This document shows positions 28,344 through 38,899 of a stretch of DNA of 64,000 nt, in pieces. The notes beneath the pieces were generated by a model. That model worked only from the letters and a program-made list of their open reading frames with translations, was not told the origin of the DNA and did no database searches. The DNA lies in the NCBI RefSeq assembly GCF_001500045.1, contig NZ_LQIX01000015.1:26044-90043 (forward strand). Reading direction: 5' to 3'. Each line of letters opens with the position of its first letter. Position 1 is the first letter of the stretch. The stretch is from Mycobacterium sp. GA-1199 (GTDB lineage: Bacteria > Actinomycetota > Actinomycetes > Mycobacteriales > Mycobacteriaceae). Made by a program: the position numbers and the translations under genes.

Positions 28344-29061
28344 CGGCGCCCACCGGTTTGGTGAAGTACAACGCGACGCTCTTACCGATCAGCGGGTTGA
28401 GCAGCGACTCGGTCGTCCTGGTCAGCCATGGACGGCTCATCATGTCCCACACCAGCATCCGGTGGTACGCCTTTACCGCCAGGTGATCCGAATTCTCGGT
28501 TCCCACCGCGCATTTGAGCCACCAGTACGGTGAGTGCAGTGCGTGCGCATGATGCGTGCGCTCGAGCCGCAGGCCATGGGCGAGCACCTTGTCCCGCAAC
28601 CGGTCGGCGTGATAAATCCGCACGTGGCCGCCCTCGTTGGCGTGATATTCGTCGGACAACACCCAGCAGAGCTTCTCGGGCAGCCACCGCGGCACCGTGA
28701 CGGCGAGCGTTCCGCCGGGCTTGAGCACCCGAACCAGCTCGGCGATCGCCTTCTCGTCCTCGGGCACGTGCTCGAGGATCTCCGAGGCGATCACGCAGTC
28801 GAAAGTGCCGTCGGCATAAGGCAGATCGAGCGCATCGCCCTTGACAGCCTCGGCCTTGGCCGTCGCCGGCGCCTCGCCCTGTTCGCGCATGGCGGTCAGG
28901 ATCTCGTCGACGTCGTTGAGGTCGGCGGCGCTCTGGTCGAACGCGACGACGTCCGCGCCGCGCCGGAAGGCCTCGAAGCTGTGCCGTCCCGCGCCGCAGC
29001 CCACGTCGATCACCTTCGTGCCCGCGCCGACACCGAGCAGGTCGAAGTCGACCGTCAGCAT
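28330..29061 (-). CDS. Class I SAM-dependent methyltransferase, operon partner of the GT4
   Basis: The 243-residue Methyltransf_11-type protein has motif I VIDVGCGAGRHSFEA (about residues 17-31), DGTFDCVIASEILEHVPED and VLKPGGTLAVTVPRWLPE. The C-terminal third (HALHSPYWWLKCAVG) is rich in aromatic residues. Its ATG lies inside the 3' end of the GT4 gene (7-base overlap), so translation is coupled. A glycolipid or glycan methylation is a reasonable inference from context, not shown. Confidence 0.85.
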   Translation of the reverse strand: MLTVDFDLLGVGAGTKVIDVGCGAGRHSFEAFRRGADVVAFDQSAADLNDVDEILTAMREQGEAPATAKAEAVKGDALDLPYADGTFDCVIASEILEHVPEDEKAIAELVRVLKPGGTLAVTVPRWLPEKLCWVLSDEYHANEGGHVRIYHADRLRDKVLAHGLRLERTHHAHALHSPYWWLKCAVGTENSDHLAVKAYHRMLVWDMMSRPWLTRTTESLLNPLIGKSVALYFTKPVGAGADA

Positions 29062-30290
29062 GTGCCCACCCGTTCACGCGCCTTCTCGTAGACCGCAACC
29101 GTCTGCGCCGCAACCGATTGCCAGCTGAACACCTCCACCGCGCGCTTGCGGCCGTTCGCGCCGAGGCGGGCCAGCTCACGCGGCGAGTCGAGCAGCTCGC
29201 CGAGCACCGCGGTCAATTCGTCGACGTCGGCGGGCTTGACCAGCCGGGCGCAATCTCCGTCGGCGCCCACCACCTCGGGCAGCGCGCCGGCGCGGCTGGC
29301 CACGATGGGCGTGCCGCTGGCCATGGCCTCCACCGCAGGCAACGAGAAACCTTCGTAAAGCGAAGGGATGCACGCCACTTCGGCCGAAGCCAACAGGTCG
29401 GCCAGTTCGCCGTCGGACAACCCGCTCGAGCTGTGCACGATATCGGAGATGCCGAGCTCGGCGATCAGCTTCTCGGTGGGACCGTTCGGTTCGAGCTTGG
29501 CGACCAGCTGCAGTTCGAGATCGCGTTCCACGCGCAGCCGGGCCACCGCGTGCAGCAGGTGCCTGACGCCCTTGAGCGGAACGTCGGCGCTGGCGATCGC
29601 GATGATGCGGTTGCGCACCCGTCGCTCGGCGGGCTTGAACATCGCGGTGTCCACCCCCAGCGGCACGACGTGCAGCTGGCTGGGGGCGACACCGAAATCC
29701 TCGGCGATGTCGGCCGCCGAGGTCGACGACACGGTCAGCAGTTCGGGGATCTCGCAAGCCACCTGCTTCTGCATCTCGGCAAACCCGTACCACCGCCGGA
29801 CCAGCGGTTTGCGCCACCATTTGGCGGCGGCGACGTCGACCACCTTGTCGCGGGTGATCGGGTGATGCACGGTGGCGACCACCGGGAGGCCGAGTCCGGA
29901 GATCTTGCGCAGCCCGGTGCCCAGGCACTGGTTGTCGTGTACGACGTCGAACTCGTGGCGGCGTTCGGCGAGCACCCGCGCGGCGCGCAGGCTGAACGTG
30001 CGCGGTTCGGGGAAGCCCGCCGTCCAGGTGGTCAGCAGTTCGAGCAGGTCGATCGACGTCTTGATCTCGTTGGGCCACGGGACCCGGAACGGGTCGGGTT
30101 CCCTGTAGAGATCCAGGCTGGGCACCTCGGTCAGCCGAACGCGCGGATCGAGTTCCTCCGGATAGGGCTGACCCGAGAACACCTCGACCTCGTGACCCAA
30201 ATCGGCGAGGCCACGGGACAGGTAGCGGACGTAGACGCCTTGCCCACCGCAGTGGGTCTTGCTCCGGTACGACAGAAGGGCGATGCGCAT
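29055..30290 (-). CDS. GT4-family glycosyltransferase
   Basis: The 411-residue GT-B enzyme has an N-terminal MRIALLSYRSKTHCGGQG acceptor-domain loop and the donor-domain signature PSLYEGFSLPAVEAMASG containing the E-x7-E pair. It starts the operon GT4, methyltransferase, toroid protein. The ATG at 30290 is chosen because the family begins with MRIALL; the frame continues upstream without similarity. An operator candidate and a -10 (TATAGT) lie about 90-110 bases upstream. Donor and acceptor sugars cannot be predicted. Confidence 0.87.
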   Translation of the reverse strand: MRIALLSYRSKTHCGGQGVYVRYLSRGLADLGHEVEVFSGQPYPEELDPRVRLTEVPSLDLYREPDPFRVPWPNEIKTSIDLLELLTTWTAGFPEPRTFSLRAARVLAERRHEFDVVHDNQCLGTGLRKISGLGLPVVATVHHPITRDKVVDVAAAKWWRKPLVRRWYGFAEMQKQVACEIPELLTVSSTSAADIAEDFGVAPSQLHVVPLGVDTAMFKPAERRVRNRIIAIASADVPLKGVRHLLHAVARLRVERDLELQLVAKLEPNGPTEKLIAELGISDIVHSSSGLSDGELADLLASAEVACIPSLYEGFSLPAVEAMASGTPIVASRAGALPEVVGADGDCARLVKPADVDELTAVLGELLDSPRELARLGANGRKRAVEVFSWQSVAAQTVAVYEKARERVGTC

Positions 30291-30375
30291 GTTCAACTCA
30301 AGACGACGCGCAGAAGCGGTTGAATCCAGGGCCGGTGAGCTGGACAAATCGTGTCACGCAACAACTCCGAACCTT

Positions 30376-30393
30376 CTGGACATGTGTCCAGAC
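30376..30393. promoter_or_regulatory. TetR operator candidate, site 2
   Basis: TCTGGACA-TG-TGTCCAGA is a perfect 8-2-8 palindrome, sharing the 12-base core with site 1. It lies immediately beside an ACTATAGT -10-like element, which is itself palindromic, so a bound repressor would block the minus-strand promoter of the GT4 operon. The remainder of 30291-30512 shows nothing else. Confidence 0.6.
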
Positions 30394-30512
30394 TATAGTT
30401 TGACGTGCTAGCGGACGCAACGCGGCCGTGATGCCTTGACTATCACAGTGGCCGGGGGTGCTGCCCGTCGGCCTCTCGGTTCCGCGGTCCGGTGACCGGG
30501 TATCCGCCCGTC

Positions 30513-30914
30513 ATGAGCAGACACATCGAGGCGACCTTCCAGATCGCCAGCTGGGATGAGACGCCGTTCGAGGACGGCGACGAGGCCACCAAGCTCACCG
30601 AGGCCCTGGTCACCAAACGCTACGAGGGCGACATCCAGGGCACATCGACGACCAAATGGCTGTTGGCCTACGCGCCGGACAAGAGCGCGCTGTTCGTCGG
30701 CATCGAGCACGTCACCGGGACCGTCGCGGGCACCACCGGCGGCCTGGTATTGCTGCACGACGGCGCCTACCGCGACGGCGTGGCCAGTGGGGAGGTCCGG
30801 ATCGCAGCGGGCACCGGCGGGTTGGCCGAGGCGGCGGGCAGCGGGAAGTTCCGTGCCGACCCGGCCGGGGCGCTCACCCTCGACGTCGACGGTCTGGACA
30901 CCGCGGTCACCTAG
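30513..30914 (+). CDS. DUF3224 domain protein
   Basis: The 133-residue protein covers a full DUF3224 domain: an IEATFQIASWDETPF start, KWLLAYAPDKSALFVGIEHVTG, and a repeated small-residue beta pattern ending in LTLDVD. The family is a beta-barrel of unknown function (allene-oxide-cyclase-like fold has been suggested for relatives). The ATG at 30513 is preferred over one 21 bases upstream because the domain begins there. It stands alone before the ESX-1 module. Confidence 0.8.
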   Translation: MSRHIEATFQIASWDETPFEDGDEATKLTEALVTKRYEGDIQGTSTTKWLLAYAPDKSALFVGIEHVTGTVAGTTGGLVLLHDGAYRDGVASGEVRIAAGTGGLAEAAGSGKFRADPAGALTLDVDGLDTAVT

Positions 30915-31112
30915 GAAATCACTCCCTCGCGGCGGCCGTGGGGCACCGATTAGTGGAAAGACTCCCCCGAGCGGCCCCTTAAGATTGGCTGCGTGCAATC
31001 GGCCCATCGGCGTGACGTGAGCGTTTACCCTGCGCAATGGGCAAATTTGCGTTTGCTGCCGGTGTTGCAGCACACCGCCGACCGGTCCGGCCGCCGGGGA
31101 GGTGGGTAGCGC

Positions 31113-32471
31113 GTGCGGCGCACTCTCGAACGCGTCGGCATCCTGACGGCGGTGCTGCTGCTCACAGTGATCGCCGCTCCTCCGGCAACGGCGATCGAGC
31201 CGCCGACGATCGATCCCGTCGCGGTGCCGCCGGATGAGACCGGGCCCGATCAGCCGATGGAGCAGCGCCGGGTCTGTTCGGCGCCGACGGTGTTTCCCAA
31301 TGCGAACTTCGCCGACCGGCCGTGGGCGAATGACTACCTGCGGTTGTCCGAGGCGCAGAAGTTCGCGACGGGCGCGGGCGTGACCGTCGCGGTGATCGAC
31401 ACCGGTGTCGTCGGCTCGCCGCGAGTGCCCGCCGAACCGGGCGGAGACTTCGTCGACCAGGCCGGCAACGGCCTGTCGGACTGCGACGCGCACGGCACGT
31501 TGACCGCGTCGATCATCGCCGGACGTCCCGCCCCGAACGACGGCTTCGTCGGCGTCGCGCCCGACGCCCGCATCCTGTCGCTGCGGCAGACCTCCGAGGC
31601 GTTCCAGACGGTGGGCACACGCCAGGACCCCAACGACCCGAACGCCACGCAGACCGCCGGATCGCTGCGCAGTCTTGCGCGCGCGGTGGTGCACGCGGCC
31701 AATCTCGGCGCTCAGGTCATCAACATCAGCGAGGCGGCCTGCTACAAGGTCACCCGCCCGATCAACGAGACCAGCCTGGGCGCCGCGATCAACTACGCGG
31801 TCAACGTCAAAGGCGCGGTCATCATCGTCGCCGCAGGCAACACCGGCCAGGATTGCGCGCAGAACCCGCCCGCCGATCCCGCGGTGCCGACCGATCCGCG
31901 CGGCTGGAAGCAGGTGCAGACGATCGTCAGCCCGGCCTGGTATTCACCGCTGGTGCTGACGGTCGGCGGGATCGCCCAGAACGGGCAGCCGAGCACGTTC
32001 TCGATGTCGGGCCCGTGGTTGGGCGCCGCGGCGCCTGCCGAGAACCTCGTCGCGCTCGGCTACGACGGCAACCCGGTCAACGCGCTGCAGGGCCAGGACG
32101 GCCCGATCCCCATTAGCGGAACGTCGTTCGCCGCGGCCTATGTCTCCGGTCTGGCGGCGCTGCTCAAGCAGCGCTTCCCCGCGCTCACGCCGGCCCAGAT
32201 CATGAACCGGATCACCGCGACGGCGCGGCACCCGGGCGGTGGTGTCGACAACTATGTCGGCGCCGGGGCCGTCGACCCGGTCGCGGCGTTGACGTGGGAC
32301 GTGCCCGCCGGCCCGGAGCGGGTGCAGTACCGGGTCAAGGAGGTGCCGCCCCCGGTGTTCACCCCGCCGCCGGATCGCGGGCCGATCACCGCCGTGGTCG
32401 TCGCCGGAGCCGGGCTCGCGGCCGCGCTCGGGCTCGGCGCGCTGGCCCGGCGCGCATTGAGGCGCCGATGA
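31113..32471 (+). CDS. mycP1: Mycosin-1, ESX-1 membrane-anchored subtilisin-like protease
   Basis: The 452-residue protein has an N-terminal signal (about residues 1-27), a subtilase domain and a C-terminal transmembrane helix (about 425-445) followed by RRALRRR. The catalytic triad is visible: D96 in AVIDTG, H127 in DCDAHGT and S338 in GTSFAAAY. The sequence is close to M. tuberculosis MycP1. It cleaves EspB and is needed for ESX-1 complex stability. The GTG start has a GGGGAGG motif upstream. It is the first gene of a four-gene ESX-1 module (ATGA overlap with eccE1). Confidence 0.95.
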   Translation: MRRTLERVGILTAVLLLTVIAAPPATAIEPPTIDPVAVPPDETGPDQPMEQRRVCSAPTVFPNANFADRPWANDYLRLSEAQKFATGAGVTVAVIDTGVVGSPRVPAEPGGDFVDQAGNGLSDCDAHGTLTASIIAGRPAPNDGFVGVAPDARILSLRQTSEAFQTVGTRQDPNDPNATQTAGSLRSLARAVVHAANLGAQVINISEAACYKVTRPINETSLGAAINYAVNVKGAVIIVAAGNTGQDCAQNPPADPAVPTDPRGWKQVQTIVSPAWYSPLVLTVGGIAQNGQPSTFSMSGPWLGAAAPAENLVALGYDGNPVNALQGQDGPIPISGTSFAAAYVSGLAALLKQRFPALTPAQIMNRITATARHPGGGVDNYVGAGAVDPVAALTWDVPAGPERVQYRVKEVPPPVFTPPPDRGPITAVVVAGAGLAAALGLGALARRALRRR

Positions 32472-33865
32472 ACAGGATTCTCGGCATGTTCGGCCTGCGA
32501 TTCACGACGGGCCACGCGATCTGGGCGGCGGCGTTGATCCCTGCGACCATTCTGGTGTTCGCCGAACTGAACCTGCTGTGGCTCGGAATCACGATCGCCG
32601 TGCTGATCGGGCTGGGCTCGGTGGTGACCATCCGCGGGTTGCGGATCACCGGTTGGGTGGCCGCGGTGTTCGCGTGGCGGCGCAGGCATCGCGACATTCC
32701 GCAGCAGCCGTCGGAACCCGCGGTGGGCGCCACCGTGATGCCGGGTGATCACGTCGCCGTGCGCTGGCAGGACGAGCACCTGGTGGCCGCCGTCGAGCTG
32801 GTGCCGCGTCCGTTCACCCCGACGGTGATCGTCAACGGCGCCGCATTCACCGACGACGTCGTCGACACCCGGCTCGTCGAAGAACTCGTCGCCGCACACT
32901 GCCCCGACCTCGAAGCCGACGTGGTGTCATCGGGGTATCGCGTCGGCAAAACCGCACCCGCCACGCTGATTTCGCTCTACGAACAGGTCGTCGGCCCGTA
33001 TCCGGCTCCGGCGAATCGGCGCACCTGGATCGTGCTGCGCGCCCATCCGGAGTCCACCCGCAAATCCTCGCAGCGCCGCGAGTCCGGGGTCGCCGGGCTG
33101 GCGCGGTACCTGGTGGCTTCGGCGACGCGGATCGCGGATCAGTTGGCCGGCAACGGAATCGACGCCCGCCCCGCGCGCAGCTTCGACGATCTCGACCGGG
33201 CCACCGAGATCAGTTACGAGCGCGAGACGTGGTCGGCGATCAAGGGCCGCAGCACGTTCACCGCGGCCTACACCGCGCCGGGCGGGCCGGACGTGTGGTG
33301 GTCGGCGCGCGCCGACCATACGATCACCAGGGTCCGCATCCGGCCCGGTGAGGCCCCCCGCTCGACAGTCCTGCTGACCACGTTGGCCAATCCGGCTACA
33401 CCGCGCGGCTTTTCGTGTCTGTTCGGCGGGCAGCGGGCGGCCCTGCACGGCATCAGCCCGGTCGGCGACCGCCACTACGAACTGCCGATCGGGTCGGCGG
33501 GGGTACTGGTCGGTGAGACCGCCGACCGCTACCCCGTCTACATGCCGTTCGACGACGTCGACGTGAGCATCAACCTCGGCGACTCCCGACTGTTCACCCA
33601 GTTCATCGTGCGGTCCGCGGCGGCCGGTGCGGTCGTCACCCTGACGCCGCAGTTCACCGAGTTCGCCGGATACGTCAACGCCAGGATCGGGCGCGAGGCG
33701 AAGGTGGCGTGGCCGCATGCGACGACGTATCTGGGCCCGCATCCGGGCATCGGCCGGGTTGTGTTGCGCACCAACTACATCGAGACGCCCCGTCATCGCC
33801 AACTACCGATACGGCTGATCAATCCGCGCGAGGAAAGCCGCTACCAGATGGTCCTCGAGGGCTGA
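32468..33865 (+). CDS. eccE1: ESX-1 membrane component EccE1
   Basis: The 465-residue protein has two N-terminal transmembrane helices (about residues 14-34 and 37-56) followed by a large cytosolic or peripheral domain, the normal EccE layout. Together with EccB, C and D (not in this window) it forms the type VII secretion membrane complex. The ATG overlaps the mycP1 stop (ATGA). Length is that of M. tuberculosis EccE1 (about 462). Confidence 0.92.
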   Translation: MNRILGMFGLRFTTGHAIWAAALIPATILVFAELNLLWLGITIAVLIGLGSVVTIRGLRITGWVAAVFAWRRRHRDIPQQPSEPAVGATVMPGDHVAVRWQDEHLVAAVELVPRPFTPTVIVNGAAFTDDVVDTRLVEELVAAHCPDLEADVVSSGYRVGKTAPATLISLYEQVVGPYPAPANRRTWIVLRAHPESTRKSSQRRESGVAGLARYLVASATRIADQLAGNGIDARPARSFDDLDRATEISYERETWSAIKGRSTFTAAYTAPGGPDVWWSARADHTITRVRIRPGEAPRSTVLLTTLANPATPRGFSCLFGGQRAALHGISPVGDRHYELPIGSAGVLVGETADRYPVYMPFDDVDVSINLGDSRLFTQFIVRSAAAGAVVTLTPQFTEFAGYVNARIGREAKVAWPHATTYLGPHPGIGRVVLRTNYIETPRHRQLPIRLINPREESRYQMVLEG

Positions 33866-33886
33866 CATGCGGGCGCAAGGGTAGCG

Positions 33887-35422
33887 ATGGGCGAGATCCA
33901 GCGGGTCGAACCGGCGGAGCTCGCCAAGCTTGCCGCAGAGATGCGCGGAACGCAGTGGCACAACCCCGTCGCCGAAGCGGTGGTGCCGCCGGATGCGCTG
34001 CCGTCGTCGGCGGCCGCGGTTGCCAATCTGAACGCAAATGCGCAGTCGCTACTCGAGTTTCAGCGGTGGGCCGAGGCCGAGAACCGACGCATCGCCGAGA
34101 TGCTGCAGATCGCCGCCGACGCCTACACCGAGGTCGACGAGACCTCCGGCCGGGCCATCGAGAACCCTTCTCGCCGGGCAGCGATCGAAGCGATCGCGGT
34201 GCCCGCCCCGACGACGCCGCCGCCGCCACTTCCTCATCCGGTCGGCGCACTTCGGCCCCTCGATGCGGCCGGCTACAGCGACGTGCACAAGACACAGGCG
34301 GACCTGGTCGCCGGGGACAACGGTGCGTCGCTGAAAACGGCCACGCTGCAGTGGGGCCTGGCCGGCACCCGGGTTTCCGACCACGCGCCGCGGCCGCCCA
34401 GCGGCGACTGGGAGGGTCGGGCCGCCGACGCCGCGTACGCCCGGATGGCCGAGTTCGGTGGCTGGCTTCGGCAACTGGCCGAGGGGTGGCACGACCTCGC
34501 CGAGGCGGCGGCCAAAATCGTTGCCGCACACGACACCGCGAAGGCCGAGCACGCCGGCATCCACACCGAGTATGTGGCGTTGGAGACCCAGTTGCGCGAG
34601 CTCGCGGCACGGGCGACCGTGGGCAACTCCGTCGCGACCTCCCGTGAGATGGCGCAGATCCAGCAGCGGATGGCCGAGCTGCAGCACCGGTCCGACGAGG
34701 TACGCCGGGACTATGCGAGCGACGCGACCTTCTCACCCGTCCGACCCGAAATGCCGTCCAACCCGGACACCGCCAGCTCCGCCGTCGTCGGCGGTCCCGG
34801 CGGTACCGGCGCTACCGGCGCTACCGGCGCGCAGCCCGGCGGTGAGCTGTCCTCGTACGGCCCGACCGGGTCACCGAAGGGGGCCGATGGTGCGACGCGC
34901 TCCGATGCTGCCCCGGCCGGAGGTGGCGCCCTGGCAGGAGGAGGCGCATCAGCCGGCGGTGGCGCCCCGTCGGGCGGTGGTGCGCCATCGGCGGGCAGCG
35001 GTACCCCGGGCAGGGGTGCGGCGGCCGGCCGGACGTCGGCGACCGATCCTCGGGTGCGCCCCGCCGCCCTCGGCGGTGCCGGACCAAGCGGCGGGAGAGG
35101 CGGTGGTGCTGGCGGCGGTGGGAGGCCGGCGACGCCGATGTCGGCACCGGTGACCGCGGAGACGGTCGCGCCCGCACCGACCGGGCCGGGCGCGGCGGGC
35201 GCCGCACCGGGATCCTCGCCGGATGCCCGCGCGGGTACGGCGATGGCCGGCGGTATGGCGCCGATGGCGCACGGCGCGGGCGCCCAGCAGGGCAAGGAGA
35301 AGCGACGCGATCCCCGGCTGGCGCCCGACGAGGATCTCTACACCGAGGACCGACCGTGGACCGAGGCGGTCGTCGGCAACCGCAGGCGCAGGGCGGACCG
35401 CGAGAGTCGAGACGCCACGTGA
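33887..35422 (+). CDS. espB: ESX-1 secreted substrate EspB
   Basis: The 511-residue protein has the EspB layout: a helical PE/PPE-like N-terminal half with the YTEVD (YxxxD) motif near residue 81 and the DWEG (WxG) motif near 173, then a Gly/Ala/Ser/Pro-rich low-complexity region (about 285-470). The conserved end contains LYTEDRPWTEAVVGNRR. A short GTGATGATG run within the low-complexity part comes from tandem codon repeats. EspB is exported by ESX-1, processed by MycP1 and forms heptameric rings. It follows eccE1 by 21 bases. Confidence 0.93.
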   Translation: MGEIQRVEPAELAKLAAEMRGTQWHNPVAEAVVPPDALPSSAAAVANLNANAQSLLEFQRWAEAENRRIAEMLQIAADAYTEVDETSGRAIENPSRRAAIEAIAVPAPTTPPPPLPHPVGALRPLDAAGYSDVHKTQADLVAGDNGASLKTATLQWGLAGTRVSDHAPRPPSGDWEGRAADAAYARMAEFGGWLRQLAEGWHDLAEAAAKIVAAHDTAKAEHAGIHTEYVALETQLRELAARATVGNSVATSREMAQIQQRMAELQHRSDEVRRDYASDATFSPVRPEMPSNPDTASSAVVGGPGGTGATGATGAQPGGELSSYGPTGSPKGADGATRSDAAPAGGGALAGGGASAGGGAPSGGGAPSAGSGTPGRGAAAGRTSATDPRVRPAALGGAGPSGGRGGGAGGGGRPATPMSAPVTAETVAPAPTGPGAAGAAPGSSPDARAGTAMAGGMAPMAHGAGAQQGKEKRRDPRLAPDEDLYTEDRPWTEAVVGNRRRRADRESRDAT

Positions 35423-35748
35423 CCGAGGATATGCATCCCGACGTCGCCGCCGTGCTGCGGCAGGCGCAGCAATTGCAGTCGCTCATGGACGATCAGCTGC
35501 ACCGGATGAACTCGCAAACCTTCACCGGCACCGATGAATCCGAGACGGTGCGGGTGACGCTGGACGGTCATCACAACGTTACGGGCGTCGTCATCGAGGA
35601 CGGCCTGCTGGGTCTGGGAGTCGAGGAGGTCCAGAAGCGGCTCAACGAGGCGCTGCGCGAGGCGACGGCCGCGGCCGGCGCGTCGCTGCAGGCCGACCGG
35701 GACCGGATCGACGCCGCCGTCGCCGACATCACCGATCAAAACCGCTAG
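35419..35748 (+). CDS. espL: ESX-1 associated YbaB-like protein EspL
   Basis: The 109-residue protein has a YbaB/EbfC-type fold pattern (LRQAQQLQSLMDDQL, then VRVTLDGHHNVTGVVI). It corresponds to Rv3880c, downstream of espB in M. tuberculosis, where EspL stabilises ESX-1 substrates. The GTG overlaps the espB stop by GTGA. Its own stop shares a CTAG with the stop of the convergent metallohydrolase gene. No espK follows, unlike in M. tuberculosis. Confidence 0.9.
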   Translation: MTEDMHPDVAAVLRQAQQLQSLMDDQLHRMNSQTFTGTDESETVRVTLDGHHNVTGVVIEDGLLGLGVEEVQKRLNEALREATAAAGASLQADRDRIDAAVADITDQNR

Positions 35749-36242
35749 CGCACACCCTCTTTGGCGTACACCACGCGGAGCACGTGGGCCACCTCCGGCC
35801 CCATCACCGTGTCGGCGAGCTCGCAGAAGGTGGCCACGAATTCCGGCCCGTGCGACGGCGCCACCTCACACAGGTGGTGTGCGATCTCGTGCAGAACCAC
35901 CAATTCCCGCAGCGCCCACCGGGTCTGGACCTCGGGTACCGCGATGACTGCACCGCCGTCGTCGTCGACCTCGTAGTGGGCGGCGCCGGCTCCGCGCCTG
36001 GGCCGCACACCCAGCGGAGCCACCCGTGGCCACCGTGCCCGCACGGCAGGCAGCGCCAGCACGTCGTCGACATATCGCTGCACCGTCTCCACCGAGGCGA
36101 ACCGCGCCTCGGGCGGCAACGTCAACGAGGTCCCGAAGAAGTCGATGACGCGGTTGCCGCGCTCGGCGGTCCTGTCGAACAACGTCCGGACGAACTCCTC
36201 GGCGGCGTACACCTTCGCCCGTTGGGTGTCGCGCGGCGTCAC
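35745..36242 (-). CDS. TIGR04338-type metallohydrolase (Rv0185-like)
   Basis: The 165-residue protein has a zinc-protease-like motif HEIAH (H118, E119, H122) in the segment LRELVVLHEIAHHLC, with a following HGPEF that may give the third ligand. Function is unknown. It starts with a GTG overlapping the DUF2786 stop (GTGA), the same pair as Rv0184-Rv0185. Confidence 0.82.
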   Translation of the reverse strand: MTPRDTQRAKVYAAEEFVRTLFDRTAERGNRVIDFFGTSLTLPPEARFASVETVQRYVDDVLALPAVRARWPRVAPLGVRPRRGAGAAHYEVDDDGGAVIAVPEVQTRWALRELVVLHEIAHHLCEVAPSHGPEFVATFCELADTVMGPEVAHVLRVVYAKEGVR

Positions 36243-37015
36243 GTCTCCCCGGAGCCGCGGCGTCCGTTGCCGGGCAATGCGGAACGGGCATTCGCGAGTT
36301 CGGGGCTGGGCCCCAGCCTGGCCTTGCGGCCCGCGCGGTCACCCGCGCGGCGGGCGGCCGAGGAGTAGCCGGCCGTCGCGCTGGTCGCCCGCCACGTCCC
36401 ACGGGCCTGCGACGTGTCGCGGTAGAAGTCGCGCAGCTCGAGGTCCTTGTCCCGCAACGCGATCGCGGTGCCCGGCTGGCTGTCGCGGCTGTTCGTGGCC
36501 TCCCGGCGTGCCTCCTCACGCGCCTCGACCAGCCGCTGGCCGATGCGGGCGCCGAACGCCAACTGGAAGTTGATCCGCGCGGTGATGGTGGGCGTGGGGC
36601 GGTGGGCACCCGATTCGATGTAGGCCTGCGAGGCCTTGACCATCTGCATGACCAGGCTGGCGTAGAGCGCATGGCTGGCGTCGATGTCCTCGGGGAAGCC
36701 GTAGGCGTAGACGAACGTCGAGTTCGACGCGACGTCGCATTTGACGTCGTTGGCGTGTGCGATCACGGTGAACAACTGCACATACGTCCGCAACCCTCGG
36801 CTGCCGGCGTTGCCGATCGTGATCGTGCGCTGCACCGGCATCTGCGCCTTGGTGCGCTGATCGGAGTGCGACCGCGCGACCGCCAGATCGATGGAGGTGG
36901 CCGTGGCCAACCGCTGCGCCGCGGCCATGAAGGCATCCGCCTCGTGCGGGTTGTCGGTGCCCTCGGCCTGACGGAGCAGGGCGGCGATGCGGGCCAGCAT
37001 CTTGTCGTCGCTCAT
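36239..37015 (-). CDS. DUF2786 domain protein (Rv0184-like)
   Basis: The 258-residue protein begins with the DUF2786 signature (MLARIAALLRQAEGTDNPHEA, then AFMAAAQRLA) and has a longer helical C-terminus rich in Arg and Glu. Function is unknown. It is translationally coupled to the metallohydrolase, which in M. tuberculosis is also its partner. It follows the lipoprotein gene after nine bases, so 38.9 to 35.7 kb may be one transcript. Confidence 0.82.
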   Translation of the reverse strand: MSDDKMLARIAALLRQAEGTDNPHEADAFMAAAQRLATATSIDLAVARSHSDQRTKAQMPVQRTITIGNAGSRGLRTYVQLFTVIAHANDVKCDVASNSTFVYAYGFPEDIDASHALYASLVMQMVKASQAYIESGAHRPTPTITARINFQLAFGARIGQRLVEAREEARREATNSRDSQPGTAIALRDKDLELRDFYRDTSQARGTWRATSATAGYSSAARRAGDRAGRKARLGPSPELANARSALPGNGRRGSGET

Positions 37016-37024
37016 GGCGCCAGG

Positions 37025-38862
<1,838 letters not shown>

Positions 38863-38869
38863 CTATCCG

Positions 38870-38892
38870 TTGTCGGAGCCACTGATTAAGCT
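38870..38892 (+). promoter_or_regulatory. RecA-NDp (DNA-damage) type promoter of sigG
   Basis: TTGTCGGAG is followed after exactly 8 bases by TAAGCT. This fits the RecA-independent damage promoter TTGTCRGTG-N8-TANNNT with one mismatch. The start of transcription would fall at about 38900, the first base of the sigG GTG, so the mRNA would be leaderless. Confidence 0.6.
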
Positions 38893-38899
38893 CGGCGGC

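Noticed and set aside
31041..31050. GCAAATTTGC palindrome before mycP1
   Set aside because: Only 10 bases, not positioned relative to a recognisable promoter; likely chance in an AT-richer patch.
30915..31112. Possible PE/PPE or esx gene remnant before mycP1
   Set aside because: No WxG, PE or PPE motif in any frame of this 200-base gap; it appears to be only a promoter region.
31037..31237. 66-codon ORF overlapping the mycP1 start
   Set aside because: Different frame from MycP1, Arg-rich composition of a shadow frame and no ribosome-binding site.
34795..34835. Short tandem repeats in espB as a possible microsatellite or CRISPR-like array
   Set aside because: They encode the GTGATGATG part of EspB's low-complexity region in frame, which is normal for this protein.
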